The notes: generated by a model from the letters alone, not told the origin. A DNA stretch of 64,000 nucleotides from Phaeodactylibacter sp. (GCF_022763345.1 NZ_JALEGS010000050.1:124001-188000); one strand, 5' to 3'. Positions 1-8,047 are shown, counted from the first letter of the stretch. Numbers and translations: made by a program.

Positions 1-494
1 CGCACTGCCAGTTTGTGCTGCTCGCAGTCTTCGATATTGAGAATAGGCTTTGGCCCGGCCAGATTATTGAAGTGCCCTACCCTGCCATTGGCCATGATTG
101 CCACATGGTCTTCCACTGGATCCAGCAGGTGCTCATTCAGCCAGGTGTCAATCTCGATGCCAATAGAAGGCCGCAGCCCGGCAAAGCCAATGCCTTCTCC
201 CCTCCAGCCTGTCAGGTTGGCGCTGGGTGCAAAAATGAAGACCATCCCATCGGCACCCGTATCGTCCTTGCAGCCCAGATATACGCTCAGCTCGATGGAA
301 AAAGGCTCGTTCAGGCTGATGGGGCGACGGTACCAGATGGAGCCGGAGGAATAGTCCCGCTCCTCGGTCAACCGAAAGCAATCATTGTCGGTACGGTAGG
401 TATCTCCACTGATGGTGAAATCATCAATGACCGGGCGCTGCGCCATTAGGCTTGCGGTCAACAGGAGTGCAGAAAACAGGGCTGGCATTTTCAT
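1..494 (-). CDS. L-type lectin-domain secreted protein (3' end beyond window)
   Basis: This gene starts at an ATG read from 494 and runs off the left edge, so only about 164 residues of the N-terminal part are visible. Residues 1-19 form a signal peptide (MKMPALF, then a hydrophobic stretch ending in LMAQ). The mature part has the concanavalin A-like lectin pattern: DGMVFIFAP, then GIGFAG, then PSIGIEIDTW followed by an Asn and a DHVAIM segment. This matches the beta-sandwich and the Asp/Asn metal- and sugar-site region of L-type (legume-type) lectin domains. In Bacteroidota such domains usually sit at the front of long secreted multidomain proteins ending in a T9SS tail, so the missing 3' part is probably long. 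It is divergent from the gene beginning at 607. The family call is good; ligand and full architecture are unknown. Confidence 0.8.
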   Translation of the reverse strand, partial: MKMPALFSALLLTASLMAQRPVIDDFTISGDTYRTDNDCFRLTEERDYSSGSIWYRRPISLNEPFSIELSVYLGCKDDTGADGMVFIFAPSANLTGWRGEGIGFAGLRPSIGIEIDTWLNEHLLDPVEDHVAIMANGRVGHFNNLAGPKPILNIEDCEQHKLAV

Positions 495-565
495 AGGTAA
501 GCAATTGATGGTCAACTGGATAAAAACCAAACGGGAATTTGGAAAAATGGTTGGCCCAAAAATTC

Positions 566-573
566 TATCTTTG
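566..573 (+). promoter_or_regulatory. Candidate -7 element (TATCTTTG)
   Basis: TATCTTTG fits the Bacteroidota primary sigma factor -7 consensus TAnnTTTG and lies 33 bp before the ATG at 607. A TTTG at 538-541 is 24 bp upstream, longer than the usual spacing of about 19 bp, so only the -7 half is convincing. Confidence 0.4.
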
Positions 574-606
574 TCGGTATCTCTGCAAACAAAGAACATT
601 AAAATC

Positions 607-1494
607 ATGAACCTCTGTTATTCGAGTGCTTTCTCAATCCATCCTCTCATTCCTGTACTTCTACTTTTGGGCATTTGCCTTATGCCACTGCAAAGTCAGG
701 CACAGCGGCGGGGTGGGAACACCCTCACGGTATCTACCAACTTCAATTATACCCCTCCTTTGAGGCCCTACAGCTTCCGAAAAAGTTACATAAAGGATTT
801 TGAATATACGATATTGAATTTCATTACGAGAAATTCAGGCACCTTTGTCCTTGTAGAGGGTAATTCCTATGAGTTTGTGGAAAACGGTACCTACCACCCA
901 CCAAGCAACCTGATTGGATTGGGAGCCAGCTTTCAAATTTGGAATGAAAATGGCTTATTTCAGGATTTCTCGCTAACCAGGCTATCACTAACCCAATCCT
1001 CTCATCAATTTCTGGTATCGGTTATTGATGATGAAGGCAACGAAGTCCCCATCCATAGCCAGGGTATTGAAGAGCGCAGCGGTGCTGCCGGGGTCCGATA
1101 TGAAGTAGGTAAATACTTCGGAGAACGCCGGAGAGACTACCCTAATTTCCGGTTTGGACTATCCGCCGGGCTCGAATCGACTTTCTACGCCCATCGCACG
1201 ATATCTTTGGGTCCTGGGCCTTTAAGTACCAGAGGGCATATGTTTACCATCGACCTTAGCCTGATTCCTGTCTTGTCCTTCCAACCCACTAAACGCCTGA
1301 TGATCGACGCTAAGGTCATCCCTAACTTTTTAATCGCAGATTTGGGTACAATAGAGATAGAGGACCCTTCGCTCCCGGAACAGCAGCGGCGAGCCAACCG
1401 AAAGTACGATCTGCCGGTCACCAACGTATCCGCCAGCCTCATGGTGCGCTATGTGATCAAAGAGCCCAAACGGGGCAGGCGGCGCAGCGATTAA
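607..1494 (+). CDS. Secreted beta-barrel-like protein of unknown function
   Basis: A 295-residue protein. I chose the ATG at 607, not the longer open frame from 412, because it opens directly into a signal peptide (hydrophobic segment at about residues 13-30, ending QSQAQ). The mature part alternates short hydrophobic and polar stretches, with aromatic-rich strands such as RFGLSAGLEST, MFTIDLSLIPVLSF and VSASLMVRYVI near the end. This resembles small outer-membrane barrels (PF13568-like) of Bacteroidota. The C-terminus is very basic (KRGRRRSD). I do not recognise a specific family. It converges with the minus-strand genes that follow. Confidence 0.6.
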   Translation: MNLCYSSAFSIHPLIPVLLLLGICLMPLQSQAQRRGGNTLTVSTNFNYTPPLRPYSFRKSYIKDFEYTILNFITRNSGTFVLVEGNSYEFVENGTYHPPSNLIGLGASFQIWNENGLFQDFSLTRLSLTQSSHQFLVSVIDDEGNEVPIHSQGIEERSGAAGVRYEVGKYFGERRRDYPNFRFGLSAGLESTFYAHRTISLGPGPLSTRGHMFTIDLSLIPVLSFQPTKRLMIDAKVIPNFLIADLGTIEIEDPSLPEQQRRANRKYDLPVTNVSASLMVRYVIKEPKRGRRRSD

Positions 1495-1495
1495 T

Positions 1496-1615
1496 TTAGA
1501 AACGCCTCCGGTCTCTTTGATTCCGGCGCTTGCGTTTGCCGACATTCATGAGCACCAGCCAGATGACCAGCATTAGCGCGATGGGCAAGAGGTAACCGGT
1601 AAGTAAATCCTGCAT
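1496..1615 (-). CDS. 39-residue single-pass membrane protein
   Basis: A short open frame starts at the ATG at 1615, only 3 bp after the stop codon of the preceding minus-strand gene (stop at 1619-1621), the spacing expected in an operon. The product has a hydrophobic helix from about residue 4 to 25 (LLTGYLLPIALMLVIWLVLM) followed by a strongly basic tail (GKRKRRNQRDRRRF). By the positive-inside rule the tail should be cytoplasmic. It ends just before the converging gene that stops at 1494. No family recognised; the tight spacing and protein-like composition argue that it is real. Confidence 0.55.
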   Translation of the reverse strand: MQDLLTGYLLPIALMLVIWLVLMNVGKRKRRNQRDRRRF

Positions 1616-1618
1616 GGC

Positions 1619-2092
1619 TTAAGGGTTAGGCGTCTGAACCGACAATTGCGCACTCAGTTCAGCCAGTTCCGACCGCCTTTCAGCAGGCAGCATAACGGAT
1701 AGCTTGATGTACTGGCCGGGGCGTTGTTGTACCCGAAAGTAGTGAAGCTGACCGTTTTCCTCATACAGTACTTCGAACTGGCTTTCCCCAAATTTTTCTT
1801 CGATAATATTCAGGTCAGGGTTTTGCCGCAGGTAGTCCTCAAAGTTCATATAGTAGATGTCCTCAAGGCTCCAGTGCGCTGCATTGGCATGACCCGCTAT
1901 CTCGATTTTCGTTTGCCCTTCATCTGCCACGAATAAGGCAGGCTCATCGGTCGCCCCCTTTGCCGTCAGCATAGAGAAACGCCCGGGGTATTCCAGGCAG
2001 AATCCGAAGTCACTGTTGCAGTATTGCTCGGACTGTGCCAGGATTGGATTGATAACGGCAATAAATGCTAAAAATGCCAGGAAAGCTCTCAT
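1619..2092 (-). CDS. Small secreted hypothetical protein
   Basis: A 157-residue protein using the ATG at 2092, which begins a typical signal peptide (MRAFLAFLAFIAV... ending at PILAQ); the frame stays open further upstream but gives no better start. The mature part begins SEQYCNSDFGFCLEYP, with two cysteines 7 residues apart that could form a disulfide, then an alpha/beta-looking region. A pattern such as CxxxxFGFCLxYP followed by a stress-like SLEDIYYMNFEDYL segment recalls PsbP/MOG1-like folds, but this is only a suggestion. It is followed at once by the 39-residue membrane protein and preceded by a holin-like membrane protein on the same strand. Confidence 0.6.
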   Translation of the reverse strand: MRAFLAFLAFIAVINPILAQSEQYCNSDFGFCLEYPGRFSMLTAKGATDEPALFVADEGQTKIEIAGHANAAHWSLEDIYYMNFEDYLRQNPDLNIIEEKFGESQFEVLYEENGQLHYFRVQQRPGQYIKLSVMLPAERRSELAELSAQLSVQTPNP

Positions 2093-2143
2093 AATGATGG
2101 AATTAGTTGCTGATAAGTTAACCGTATCTTTCCGGAAAAGCAA

Positions 2144-2494
2144 TTACTTCCGCTCTTCCTTAACGGAAAACTGACCGACGAACAGGTTGAAAAAGGACAT
2201 CACGAGCGCGAAGACGATCGCCCATACCCAACCATCGACATAAAAGCCGTCAAGCATCCAATCGACCAGGAGCACCATAGCGCCGTTGATCACAAGCAGG
2301 AACAGGCCCAGGGTCAGTATAGTAATTGGCAAGGTGAGCAGGGTAAGCACCGGCTTCACAAAGAAGTTGACCATACCGAGCAAAAGCGCCACGATAACGG
2401 CATCAAAGTAGCCGTCTATTCCAACGCCCGACAGGATTTCAGCGCAGAGGTAAACTAAAAGGCCGTTAACCAATAAGGAGATGAGTAATCGCAT
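2144..2494 (-). CDS. Phage holin superfamily IV (YvlD-type) membrane protein
   Basis: A 116-residue integral membrane protein. The ATG at 2494 (MRLLISLLVNG) gives the usual length for PF04020, while the upstream extension is hydrophilic and unlikely. Four hydrophobic helices fill the protein, with the family pattern of a first helix, a GYFDAVIVALLLGMVN loop-helix, then a PVLTLLTLPITILTLGLF helix typical of YvlD-like proteins, and a WVWAIVFALVMSFFN final helix. Despite the phage-holin name, chromosomal members are ordinary inner-membrane proteins of uncertain function. No phage genes are nearby. It lies 51 bp upstream of the secreted protein on the same strand and is probably co-transcribed. 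Confidence 0.85.
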   Translation of the reverse strand: MRLLISLLVNGLLVYLCAEILSGVGIDGYFDAVIVALLLGMVNFFVKPVLTLLTLPITILTLGLFLLVINGAMVLLVDWMLDGFYVDGWVWAIVFALVMSFFNLFVGQFSVKEERK

Positions 2495-2711
2495 GATTTT
2501 GGTTTTGTTTAAGTTAAAACGGCTTGCAACTTGGCGAGGTTCGCTACAGTTTTGGCCGAATCGCCCGGCGGATAAGCGGGCCGAATTATATTTCATGTCT
2601 GATTTACGTAAATCTATGCCTCTGTTTCAAAGTTTTTTGGACTATCTTTCGGATTCCTACTACGGCTGCCTTACCTTGAGTGATTAAATATCATCAGACA
2701 AAACGACTTTT

Positions 2712-3824
2712 ATGGCAACTTCTTCTACTGTTCGTTTCAACAAGGACGATCAGCCCGAATTTTTTCAGGTCCTTCGCAAGCGTGTTAACCAACATTTTTC
2801 CGACAAAGGCATTACCAAATACGGCGATGGCCGTATGGTCTTTAAGACGGTGTTTATGGTATCCCTTTACGCTATACCATTACTCCTTATGCTATCCGGA
2901 CTAATCCAGGCTACCTGGGCAATCGTCCTTATGTGGGTACTCATGGCGCTTGGTATGTCAGGTATTGGTTTCTCCGTTATGCACGATGCCAATCACGGTG
3001 CCTACTCTCCCAATCCTAAGGTTAACAGCGCACTTGGCGGCATCCTCAACTTCGTTGGCGGCTATCACATCAACTGGAAAATTCAGCACAATGTGCTGCA
3101 TCATTCTTATACTAATGTGCATGAGCATGATGAAGATATCGATAAAGGCATTTTCCGCCTTTCACCAGACCAAGAGCACAAGCCCTTTTACCGGTTTCAA
3201 ATCATCTATGCGCCCATCCTTTATGGGATGATGACGATCTTCTGGCTGGTTGCCAAAGACTTCATGCAAACCCGGGATTACCACAAGCGCGGGCTACTGG
3301 AAGCGCAGGGTGTTTCCTATGGCAGTGCAATGATGCATGTCGTCCTTTTGAAAATTGCTTACGTAGCCATCACGCTGGTCCTTCCAATTATGATCTTACC
3401 GCTTGCATGGTGGCAAACCCTTCTGTGTTTCCTCATGATGCACTTCATCTCGGGATTGTTCCTGGCACTGGTTTTCCAGGGCGCTCATGTACTGGAGGAG
3501 ACCCACTTTTTCAAAACAGATGAGCACGGCAGCGTGGAAAACAGTTGGGCCGTTCATCAGCTCAAGACTACAGCCAATTTCGCAAACGGGCGCCACCTTT
3601 TCGCCTGGTTCATCGGCGGGCTCAACCATCAGGTGGAACACCATCTTTTCCCAAATATCTGCCATATCCACTATCCGGATATCGCACCGATCGTTAAAGC
3701 GACAGCAGAGGAGTATGGCATCCCCTACTATGAGCATCCTACTTTCCTGGCCGCCCTGCGCAGCCACTTCCGGATGTTGTACAAATTGGGCAACAATCAG
3801 TACGAGCGGCAACTGGCGGCTTAA
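2712..3824 (+). CDS. Acyl-lipid/acyl-CoA fatty-acid desaturase
   Basis: A 370-residue membrane di-iron desaturase. Three histidine boxes hold the iron ligands: HDANH at residues 91-95, HNVLHH at 126-131 (followed by SYTNVHEHDED), and HQVEHH at 306-311. The last box has Gln as its second residue, typical of the front-end/linoleoyl-CoA-type desaturases (PF00487), which insert double bases-in-chain unsaturation into C16-C20 acyl chains using an external electron donor; no fused cytochrome b5 domain is present. Hydrophobic helices at about 44-65, 68-90, 195-215 and 220-245 fit the family topology. It is monocistronic, closed by the strong hairpin at 3843. Regioselectivity cannot be read from the sequence. 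Confidence 0.9.
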   Translation: MATSSTVRFNKDDQPEFFQVLRKRVNQHFSDKGITKYGDGRMVFKTVFMVSLYAIPLLLMLSGLIQATWAIVLMWVLMALGMSGIGFSVMHDANHGAYSPNPKVNSALGGILNFVGGYHINWKIQHNVLHHSYTNVHEHDEDIDKGIFRLSPDQEHKPFYRFQIIYAPILYGMMTIFWLVAKDFMQTRDYHKRGLLEAQGVSYGSAMMHVVLLKIAYVAITLVLPIMILPLAWWQTLLCFLMMHFISGLFLALVFQGAHVLEETHFFKTDEHGSVENSWAVHQLKTTANFANGRHLFAWFIGGLNHQVEHHLFPNICHIHYPDIAPIVKATAEEYGIPYYEHPTFLAALRSHFRMLYKLGNNQYERQLAA

Positions 3825-3842
3825 ACATAGTTTAAAAAGTCC

Positions 3843-3892
3843 TTAAACAACAGGGCCTTCAATCAGCAATGATTGAAGGCCCTGTTGTTTAA
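3843..3892. terminator. 23-bp perfect-stem hairpin, likely bidirectional terminator
   Basis: TTAAACAACAGGGCCTTCAA... pairs perfectly over 23 bp with the downstream arm (3843-3865 and 3870-3892), with a 4-nt GCAA loop. It sits between the desaturase and the converging Rpn remnant. Confidence 0.8.
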
Positions 3893-3938
3893 ACTACCCA
3901 AATTGAGAAGATGCTACAGCAACCCCGCTTCTCTTAAT

Positions 3939-4388
3939 TTATCTGCGGGAGTCGAGCAAATCCGCAACAAGTTGGTTTAACTTTGTGGATTCTTCGGTGC
4001 TTAGTTTAATTTCAGGTAGGAACTGCGCCTGAATATAGCCCAAGAGCTCCGGCTGACCGGGAGCAGCTAATTGATCAAATAACCCGATAACCTTTTCGGC
4101 CTCTAATTCCGTAATATCAGCCAAATCCACAGCGCTCATCTGCGGGAAGCGGGTGGATGTTTTCAGTAAATTAAAAACCCGGGCTTTTTGCTTCCCTACT
4201 TCCTGACCCTGCTGTCGCCCTTCCTTTCGCCCCTTTTCCAATAATTGCTCAAGCGTGCTCATAACTTTTGATTTTGTGCCAAATTCTTTTTGATCAAGTG
4301 CCTCCATGACTTCATCGGCGGATCGCTCCGCAACACCGAGAATGTAGACGCTTAACGGTCTTGTGTATGTGGCGCTGCCAACAGTCTT
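3939..4388 (-). pseudogene. 5'-truncated Rpn/PD-(D/E)XK transposase-family remnant
   Basis: The first ATG is at 4307 (122 residues), but the same frame stays open and protein-like upstream (PLSVYILGVAERSADEV) right up to the stop codon of the hydrolase at 4389. The visible part matches the C-terminal end of Rpn-family (YhgA-like) recombination-promoting nucleases of Bacteroidota: an MSTLEQLLEKGRKEGRQQG stretch, then a helical tail. The catalytic PD-(D/E)XK nuclease domain, normally about 200 residues upstream, is absent. The simplest reading is that the 5' end was lost when the AT-rich hydrolase segment arrived. A short standalone protein from 4307 or 4262 could still be made. The family call rests on the characteristic Gly/Lys/Glu/Gln-rich linker and is moderate. 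Confidence 0.6.
4374..4383. repeat. 10-bp direct repeat, left copy (GCTGCCAACA)
   Basis: GCTGCCAACA here recurs exactly at 5198-5207. The two copies bracket the AT-rich hydrolase gene. It could be a target-site duplication or a recombination-site core, or chance. Confidence 0.5.
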
Positions 4389-5180
4389 TTATTTACCGTA
4401 AAAGTCCTTGATTAACTTATTAAATTCTTGAGGTTTTTCCATATTTGGAAGATGTCCTGATTTCTTTACTAATTTAAATTCAGCATCAGTTATTTCATTG
4501 GCAATTTTTTCAACCTCTTCCGCCTTAAAGAAAAAGTCCATTTCACCTGCAATTACTAATGTTGGTGTTTTTATTTTCTTTAGGTAATCTAAGTTATTTC
4601 TTCTCTCAGCTCGCCCCCTATGTGATGCAATAGCACCCTCTTTTTTTGTCTCAGACATCATTTTAAATAAATGAATATAAACTTCTGACGTAGCTTCTAT
4701 TTCATTAAGGTTTATATATTTATGAATATCTCTTTTTGTGTATTCAAGCATTCCTATTTCACTAATTTCATCCGCAAGTCTCAACCTGCTTTTATAGCTT
4801 TCTTCTGTTTCTGCATTTGGTAAACTCGCACATATAATTAAAGATTGGACTCTTATTGGAAATAATCTGTGAAACTCCACTATTATTTGCCCACCCATTG
4901 ACAATCCAATTAAATGGACTTTTTCTATTTTTAATTCGTCTAAAAGAATTGCTAAATCCAAGGCTTGTTCTTCTATGTAAATCTTATCAAAATCATAGTC
5001 GGATTTTCCGTAACCTTTTAAATCTGGAAGGATTAATCTAAAGTTATTAAGTTCTTCATATTGATATTTCCACATACTATGATCAAAAGGGTGTCCATGC
5101 ACCAATAGTACTACTTCTTCTTTTTCAGGATTTATATCTTCATAGAAGAATCTATTACCTCTAATTTTGATTTCTTTCAT
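4389..5180 (-). CDS. Alpha/beta-fold hydrolase, AT-rich, likely acquired
   Basis: A 263-residue cytoplasmic alpha/beta hydrolase (PF00561/PF12697). The oxyanion-hole motif VHGHPFDHSMW is at residues 27-37, the nucleophile elbow GLSMGG puts Ser94 at its centre, the acid is Asp215 in AGEMD, and His243 sits in SGHLPNMEKP, so the catalytic triad is complete. No signal peptide. Substrate cannot be inferred; relatives include haloperoxidase-like and ester or C-C bond hydrolases. The base composition is strikingly AT-rich compared with every neighbour, and codons are A/T-ending. It is bracketed by a 10-bp direct repeat and directly follows a truncated gene, all consistent with horizontal acquisition. 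Confidence 0.88.
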   Translation of the reverse strand: MKEIKIRGNRFFYEDINPEKEEVVLLVHGHPFDHSMWKYQYEELNNFRLILPDLKGYGKSDYDFDKIYIEEQALDLAILLDELKIEKVHLIGLSMGGQIIVEFHRLFPIRVQSLIICASLPNAETEESYKSRLRLADEISEIGMLEYTKRDIHKYINLNEIEATSEVYIHLFKMMSETKKEGAIASHRGRAERRNNLDYLKKIKTPTLVIAGEMDFFFKAEEVEKIANEITDAEFKLVKKSGHLPNMEKPQEFNKLIKDFYGK

Positions 5181-5197
5181 TTCTATTTATCTTGATT

Positions 5198-5207
5198 GCT
5201 GCCAACA
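5198..5207. repeat. 10-bp direct repeat, right copy (GCTGCCAACA)
   Basis: Second exact copy of the repeat at 4374-4383, 17 bp upstream of the hydrolase start. It runs directly into AAAGTGGTTTGC (5207-5218), a 12-mer that also forms part of the palindrome at 5279. Confidence 0.5.
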
Positions 5208-5278
5208 AAGTGGTTTGCGACATCGGCCAGTGAAGAAGCGTAGCTTGTCAGGACAGGCGTAAGCCCCTTTCCAGCGTT

Positions 5279-5330
5279 TATACCGACGATAAAGTGGTTT
5301 GCCGTGGCAAACCACTTTATCGTCGGTATA
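5279..5330. repeat. 25-bp perfect palindrome with 2-nt loop
   Basis: Arms 5279-5303 and 5306-5330 are perfect reverse complements, separated by only GT. Each arm contains AAAGTGGTTTGC, which occurs a third time at 5207-5218. There is no T-run on either side, so a simple rho-independent terminator is not the obvious reading; such a cruciform-forming site could be a recombination or mobile-element end. The whole stretch 5181-5470 has no gene. Confidence 0.7.
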
Positions 5331-5470
5331 GGTTATTGTTGCTAATCGCTCATCTTAGTCGGATGCTCCTTCAAAAATAACCTCAAAATATTGAAATATC
5401 AAGATGAGAAAAGTCGCCAGAAAAGTTATATTTTAACATGGTCAAACCCATCACCTCAAAATCAGCCTGT

Positions 5471-6925
5471 ATGAACACCTTCAACCACTACTTGAAATAC
5501 CTATGCCTCACCGCTCTACTCCTTATTAGTCAGGCTGCGCCGGCACAGGACCTCGTCGATTTTGAATTCAAAGGCAGCCAAACCCTGGTACAAATGCAGG
5601 CACAATACGGTTTTTTAATGCAAAACGGCATTGAATACTACAAAATCCGGTACACGACACCCGATATTAATGGCGTCACGGATACGGCCTCCGGACTGAT
5701 CGTTCTGCCGGTGCGGGAAGCCGAATTTCAATACCCGCTGCTGTGCTACATGCATGGTACCGTAGACAGTAAAACCGATGTGCCCTCTAATCTGGCCGGC
5801 GGCTGGGAACTCGCCGCCGCCTGGGGCGGACTAGGCTATGTTGCTGCTGCCCCGGATTTCCTGGGGCTTGGCGATTCCCGGGGCTTCCATCCTTATGTAC
5901 ATGCCGATACGGAGGCTTCAGCGGGTATTGATATGCTCTTTGCAGCACGTGCATTTTGCGAAAGCGAAGGGCCAGCACTGAATGATCAGCTGTTTGTCAC
6001 CGGATACTCTCAGGGTGGGCACGCTGCGGCGGCCGTCCACCGCGAACTGGAAGCGAACTACACCGATGAATTCACAGTCACTGCCTCCGCCCCTATGTCC
6101 GGCCCCTACAGTATCTCCGGAGCGATGCGCAGTGCCCTGCTCAGTGACGAGCCCTACTTTTATCAGGGCTACCTGGCTTATACCGCCCTTTCCTATAACG
6201 AGGCCTATGGGCTTTTTGACAGCGTGGAAGCATACTTCAAGCCGCCCTATGCTGAGCCGATTGAACAGTTTTATCAGGGCGCTATCACCCTCAGTACCCT
6301 GAACAGCACCCTCATCGACTTGCTGACCACCAACGAAGGGGCGCCCATTCCGCGCTACATGCTGCAGGACTCCCTGCTCACTGCTCTGGAGGATGAGAAT
6401 AGCGACCACCCTATCCTCCAAGCGCTGGAAGCCAACGATGTATACGACTGGGCACCACAGGCACCAACCCGGCTGTACTACTGTACCGCAGATGATCAGG
6501 TGGCGTTTACCAACAGTATCCTCACCGATTCGGTCATGAATGCCAATGGCGCACCGGATGTCCTTGCTGTGGATGCCGGCACAACCCTCAACCATACCGA
6601 ATGCATACAACCAGCTACCGTTGCCGGGGCGATTTTCTTCCTGGGTTACCGTGAACTTATCTCCAATACTTCTGCCTTCACTCCGGACTGGAACCTAAGG
6701 GTGTTTCCCAATCCGGTGAGCAATATCCTGTACCTGCGGGAACTCCCATCCGGAGCCACCTTACAACTAATGAATACGAACGGACAGATCTTGTTTGAAC
6801 AAATCGCAGCCGGACCAACAACGGAACTGAAAATGAGCCCTTACCCCTCTGGTTTTTACCTGCTGAAGGTCAATACGCCGGCTGGCAGTTCTACAGTAAA
6901 AGTGTTACGAACCACTAATCGTTAA
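5471..6925 (+). CDS. Secreted alpha/beta hydrolase (esterase/lipase-like) with T9SS tail
   Basis: A 484-residue exported hydrolase. I use the ATG at 5471, which starts the signal peptide (MNTFNHYLKYLCLTALL... ending APAQ); an ATG at 5438 in the same frame only adds 11 polar residues. The catalytic domain has an oxyanion-type segment LLCYMHGTVD and a nucleophile elbow GYSQGGHAA (Ser at about residue 180), with DDQVAF near 345 as a likely acid region and a His in the following LNHTEC. This resembles fungal-type secretory lipases and prolyl-oligopeptidase-like esterases. The last ~75 residues are a type A T9SS sorting domain (RVFPNPVSNILYL ... GFYLLKV), so the enzyme is delivered to the cell surface or medium. 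Its 3' end overlaps the converging monooxygenase gene by 21 bp. Confidence 0.85.
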   Translation: MNTFNHYLKYLCLTALLLISQAAPAQDLVDFEFKGSQTLVQMQAQYGFLMQNGIEYYKIRYTTPDINGVTDTASGLIVLPVREAEFQYPLLCYMHGTVDSKTDVPSNLAGGWELAAAWGGLGYVAAAPDFLGLGDSRGFHPYVHADTEASAGIDMLFAARAFCESEGPALNDQLFVTGYSQGGHAAAAVHRELEANYTDEFTVTASAPMSGPYSISGAMRSALLSDEPYFYQGYLAYTALSYNEAYGLFDSVEAYFKPPYAEPIEQFYQGAITLSTLNSTLIDLLTTNEGAPIPRYMLQDSLLTALEDENSDHPILQALEANDVYDWAPQAPTRLYYCTADDQVAFTNSILTDSVMNANGAPDVLAVDAGTTLNHTECIQPATVAGAIFFLGYRELISNTSAFTPDWNLRVFPNPVSNILYLRELPSGATLQLMNTNGQILFEQIAAGPTTELKMSPYPSGFYLLKVNTPAGSSTVKVLRTTNR

Positions 6926-8047
6926 CCGCGCCTGTATCGCCTCTGCAATACGCGCTGAGTCCCGGTACACTACGCCCAGTATTCCTCCGGGCTGATAATT
7001 GTCAAACCCGAGGAAGTAGAGCCCCTTGTGCGGTCCCTCCCCTATACAGCTTTTGGGCAGGTGATCCGCATTGAACAAGGACTCGCTATGCGGAAGGAAG
7101 GCTTCGAGGCGGGCGTGATAGCCGGTGGCCAGGATGACATGAGTAAAGCGATGCTCACTCCCGTCCTCAAAAATGGCGCCATCTGGGGTGAAGGCCTTTA
7201 GTTCAGGCACCACTTTGATTTTACCGGCTTTGATAGCGGCTACTGTGCCGATATCAATGACCGGCGTTTTGCCCGTCTCCCGCAACTGACGCGCAGGCGG
7301 CATAGCGGAAGGCTTGAGCCCGTAGGGACGCAGGTCTCCAAATGCCAGCCCCTGTACCTGCTTGCCAATCCAGTCGCCAATAGGCGCAGGCAGCTTTGCA
7401 AGAGTGAAGGCCGTCTTTTGAGTGGGGCGCCCCAGGAAATCGCGGGGCACAATATTGACCGGGCCTCTGACGGATAGCAAGGTTGGAATACCTGCTTCGC
7501 TCAGGTCCAGCGCTATTTCCGCACCGGTATTGCCCATGCCTGCGACCAGGACAGTTGCCTCCCTGAAGGGCTCCGGATTGCGGTAATCCTTGCTGTGAAG
7601 AATAGTGCCCGAAAAATCTTCCTGATCGTCAAAATGCGGGCGGTTGGGCACTCGGTTGACCCCGGTGGCGAAGACGACATGCTCCGCTTTAAAGTGAGCC
7701 CCATTTGCACAGGCCGCGACCCAGTGATCGCCTTCCCGGCTTACCCGCTCCAGGCTGTGCCCAAAGTGGGGCGCAATTTTGAAATGGGCGGCATAGCTTT
7801 CCAGGTAATCTACCAACTGCTGACGGGAGACGTACTGCGGATACTCCTCTGGAAAAGGAAGATGGGGCAAGTGGGAAAATTCCTTCACGGTATGCAGGTG
7901 CACCCGTTCGTAGTGGTGGTGCCAGGCGTGCCCGACTTCCTGGCTTTGCTCAATCAGGTCAAAATCAAGCCCCCTGTAGCGCAACCGGCCGGCAATGGCT
8001 AACCCGGCCGGCCCTGCCCCAACGATTAAAATCGGTGTCGCTTTCAT
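6905..8047 (-). CDS. FAD-dependent monooxygenase (FMO/CzcO-like)
   Basis: A 380-residue flavoprotein. The start at 8047 is fixed by an ATGA overlap with the stop of the upstream thioesterase gene and opens directly into the FAD-binding Rossmann motif (ILIVGAGPAGLAIAGRL). A second dinucleotide-binding motif, VAGMGNTGAEIAL at about residues 170-182, should bind NADPH, and an ATGYH motif lies near residue 310. This two-dinucleotide-domain layout is that of flavin-containing and Baeyer-Villiger-like monooxygenases (PF13738/PF00743). Substrate unknown. Translational coupling to a hot-dog thioesterase suggests a joint role in acyl or aromatic acid metabolism. Its 3' end overlaps the converging esterase gene by 21 bp. 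Confidence 0.85.
   Translation of the reverse strand: MKATPILIVGAGPAGLAIAGRLRYRGLDFDLIEQSQEVGHAWHHHYERVHLHTVKEFSHLPHLPFPEEYPQYVSRQQLVDYLESYAAHFKIAPHFGHSLERVSREGDHWVAACANGAHFKAEHVVFATGVNRVPNRPHFDDQEDFSGTILHSKDYRNPEPFREATVLVAGMGNTGAEIALDLSEAGIPTLLSVRGPVNIVPRDFLGRPTQKTAFTLAKLPAPIGDWIGKQVQGLAFGDLRPYGLKPSAMPPARQLRETGKTPVIDIGTVAAIKAGKIKVVPELKAFTPDGAIFEDGSEHRFTHVILATGYHARLEAFLPHSESLFNADHLPKSCIGEGPHKGLYFLGFDNYQPGGILGVVYRDSARIAEAIQARLTISGS

Noticed and set aside
4374..5207. Integron cassette with attC site
   Set aside because: I looked for RYYYAAC ... GTTRRRY core sites. GTTAAGC (4346-4352, minus strand) fits one core, but no matching partner is in range, and GTTGGCA at the repeat does not fit GTTRRRY. 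Left as an undefined cassette-like insertion.
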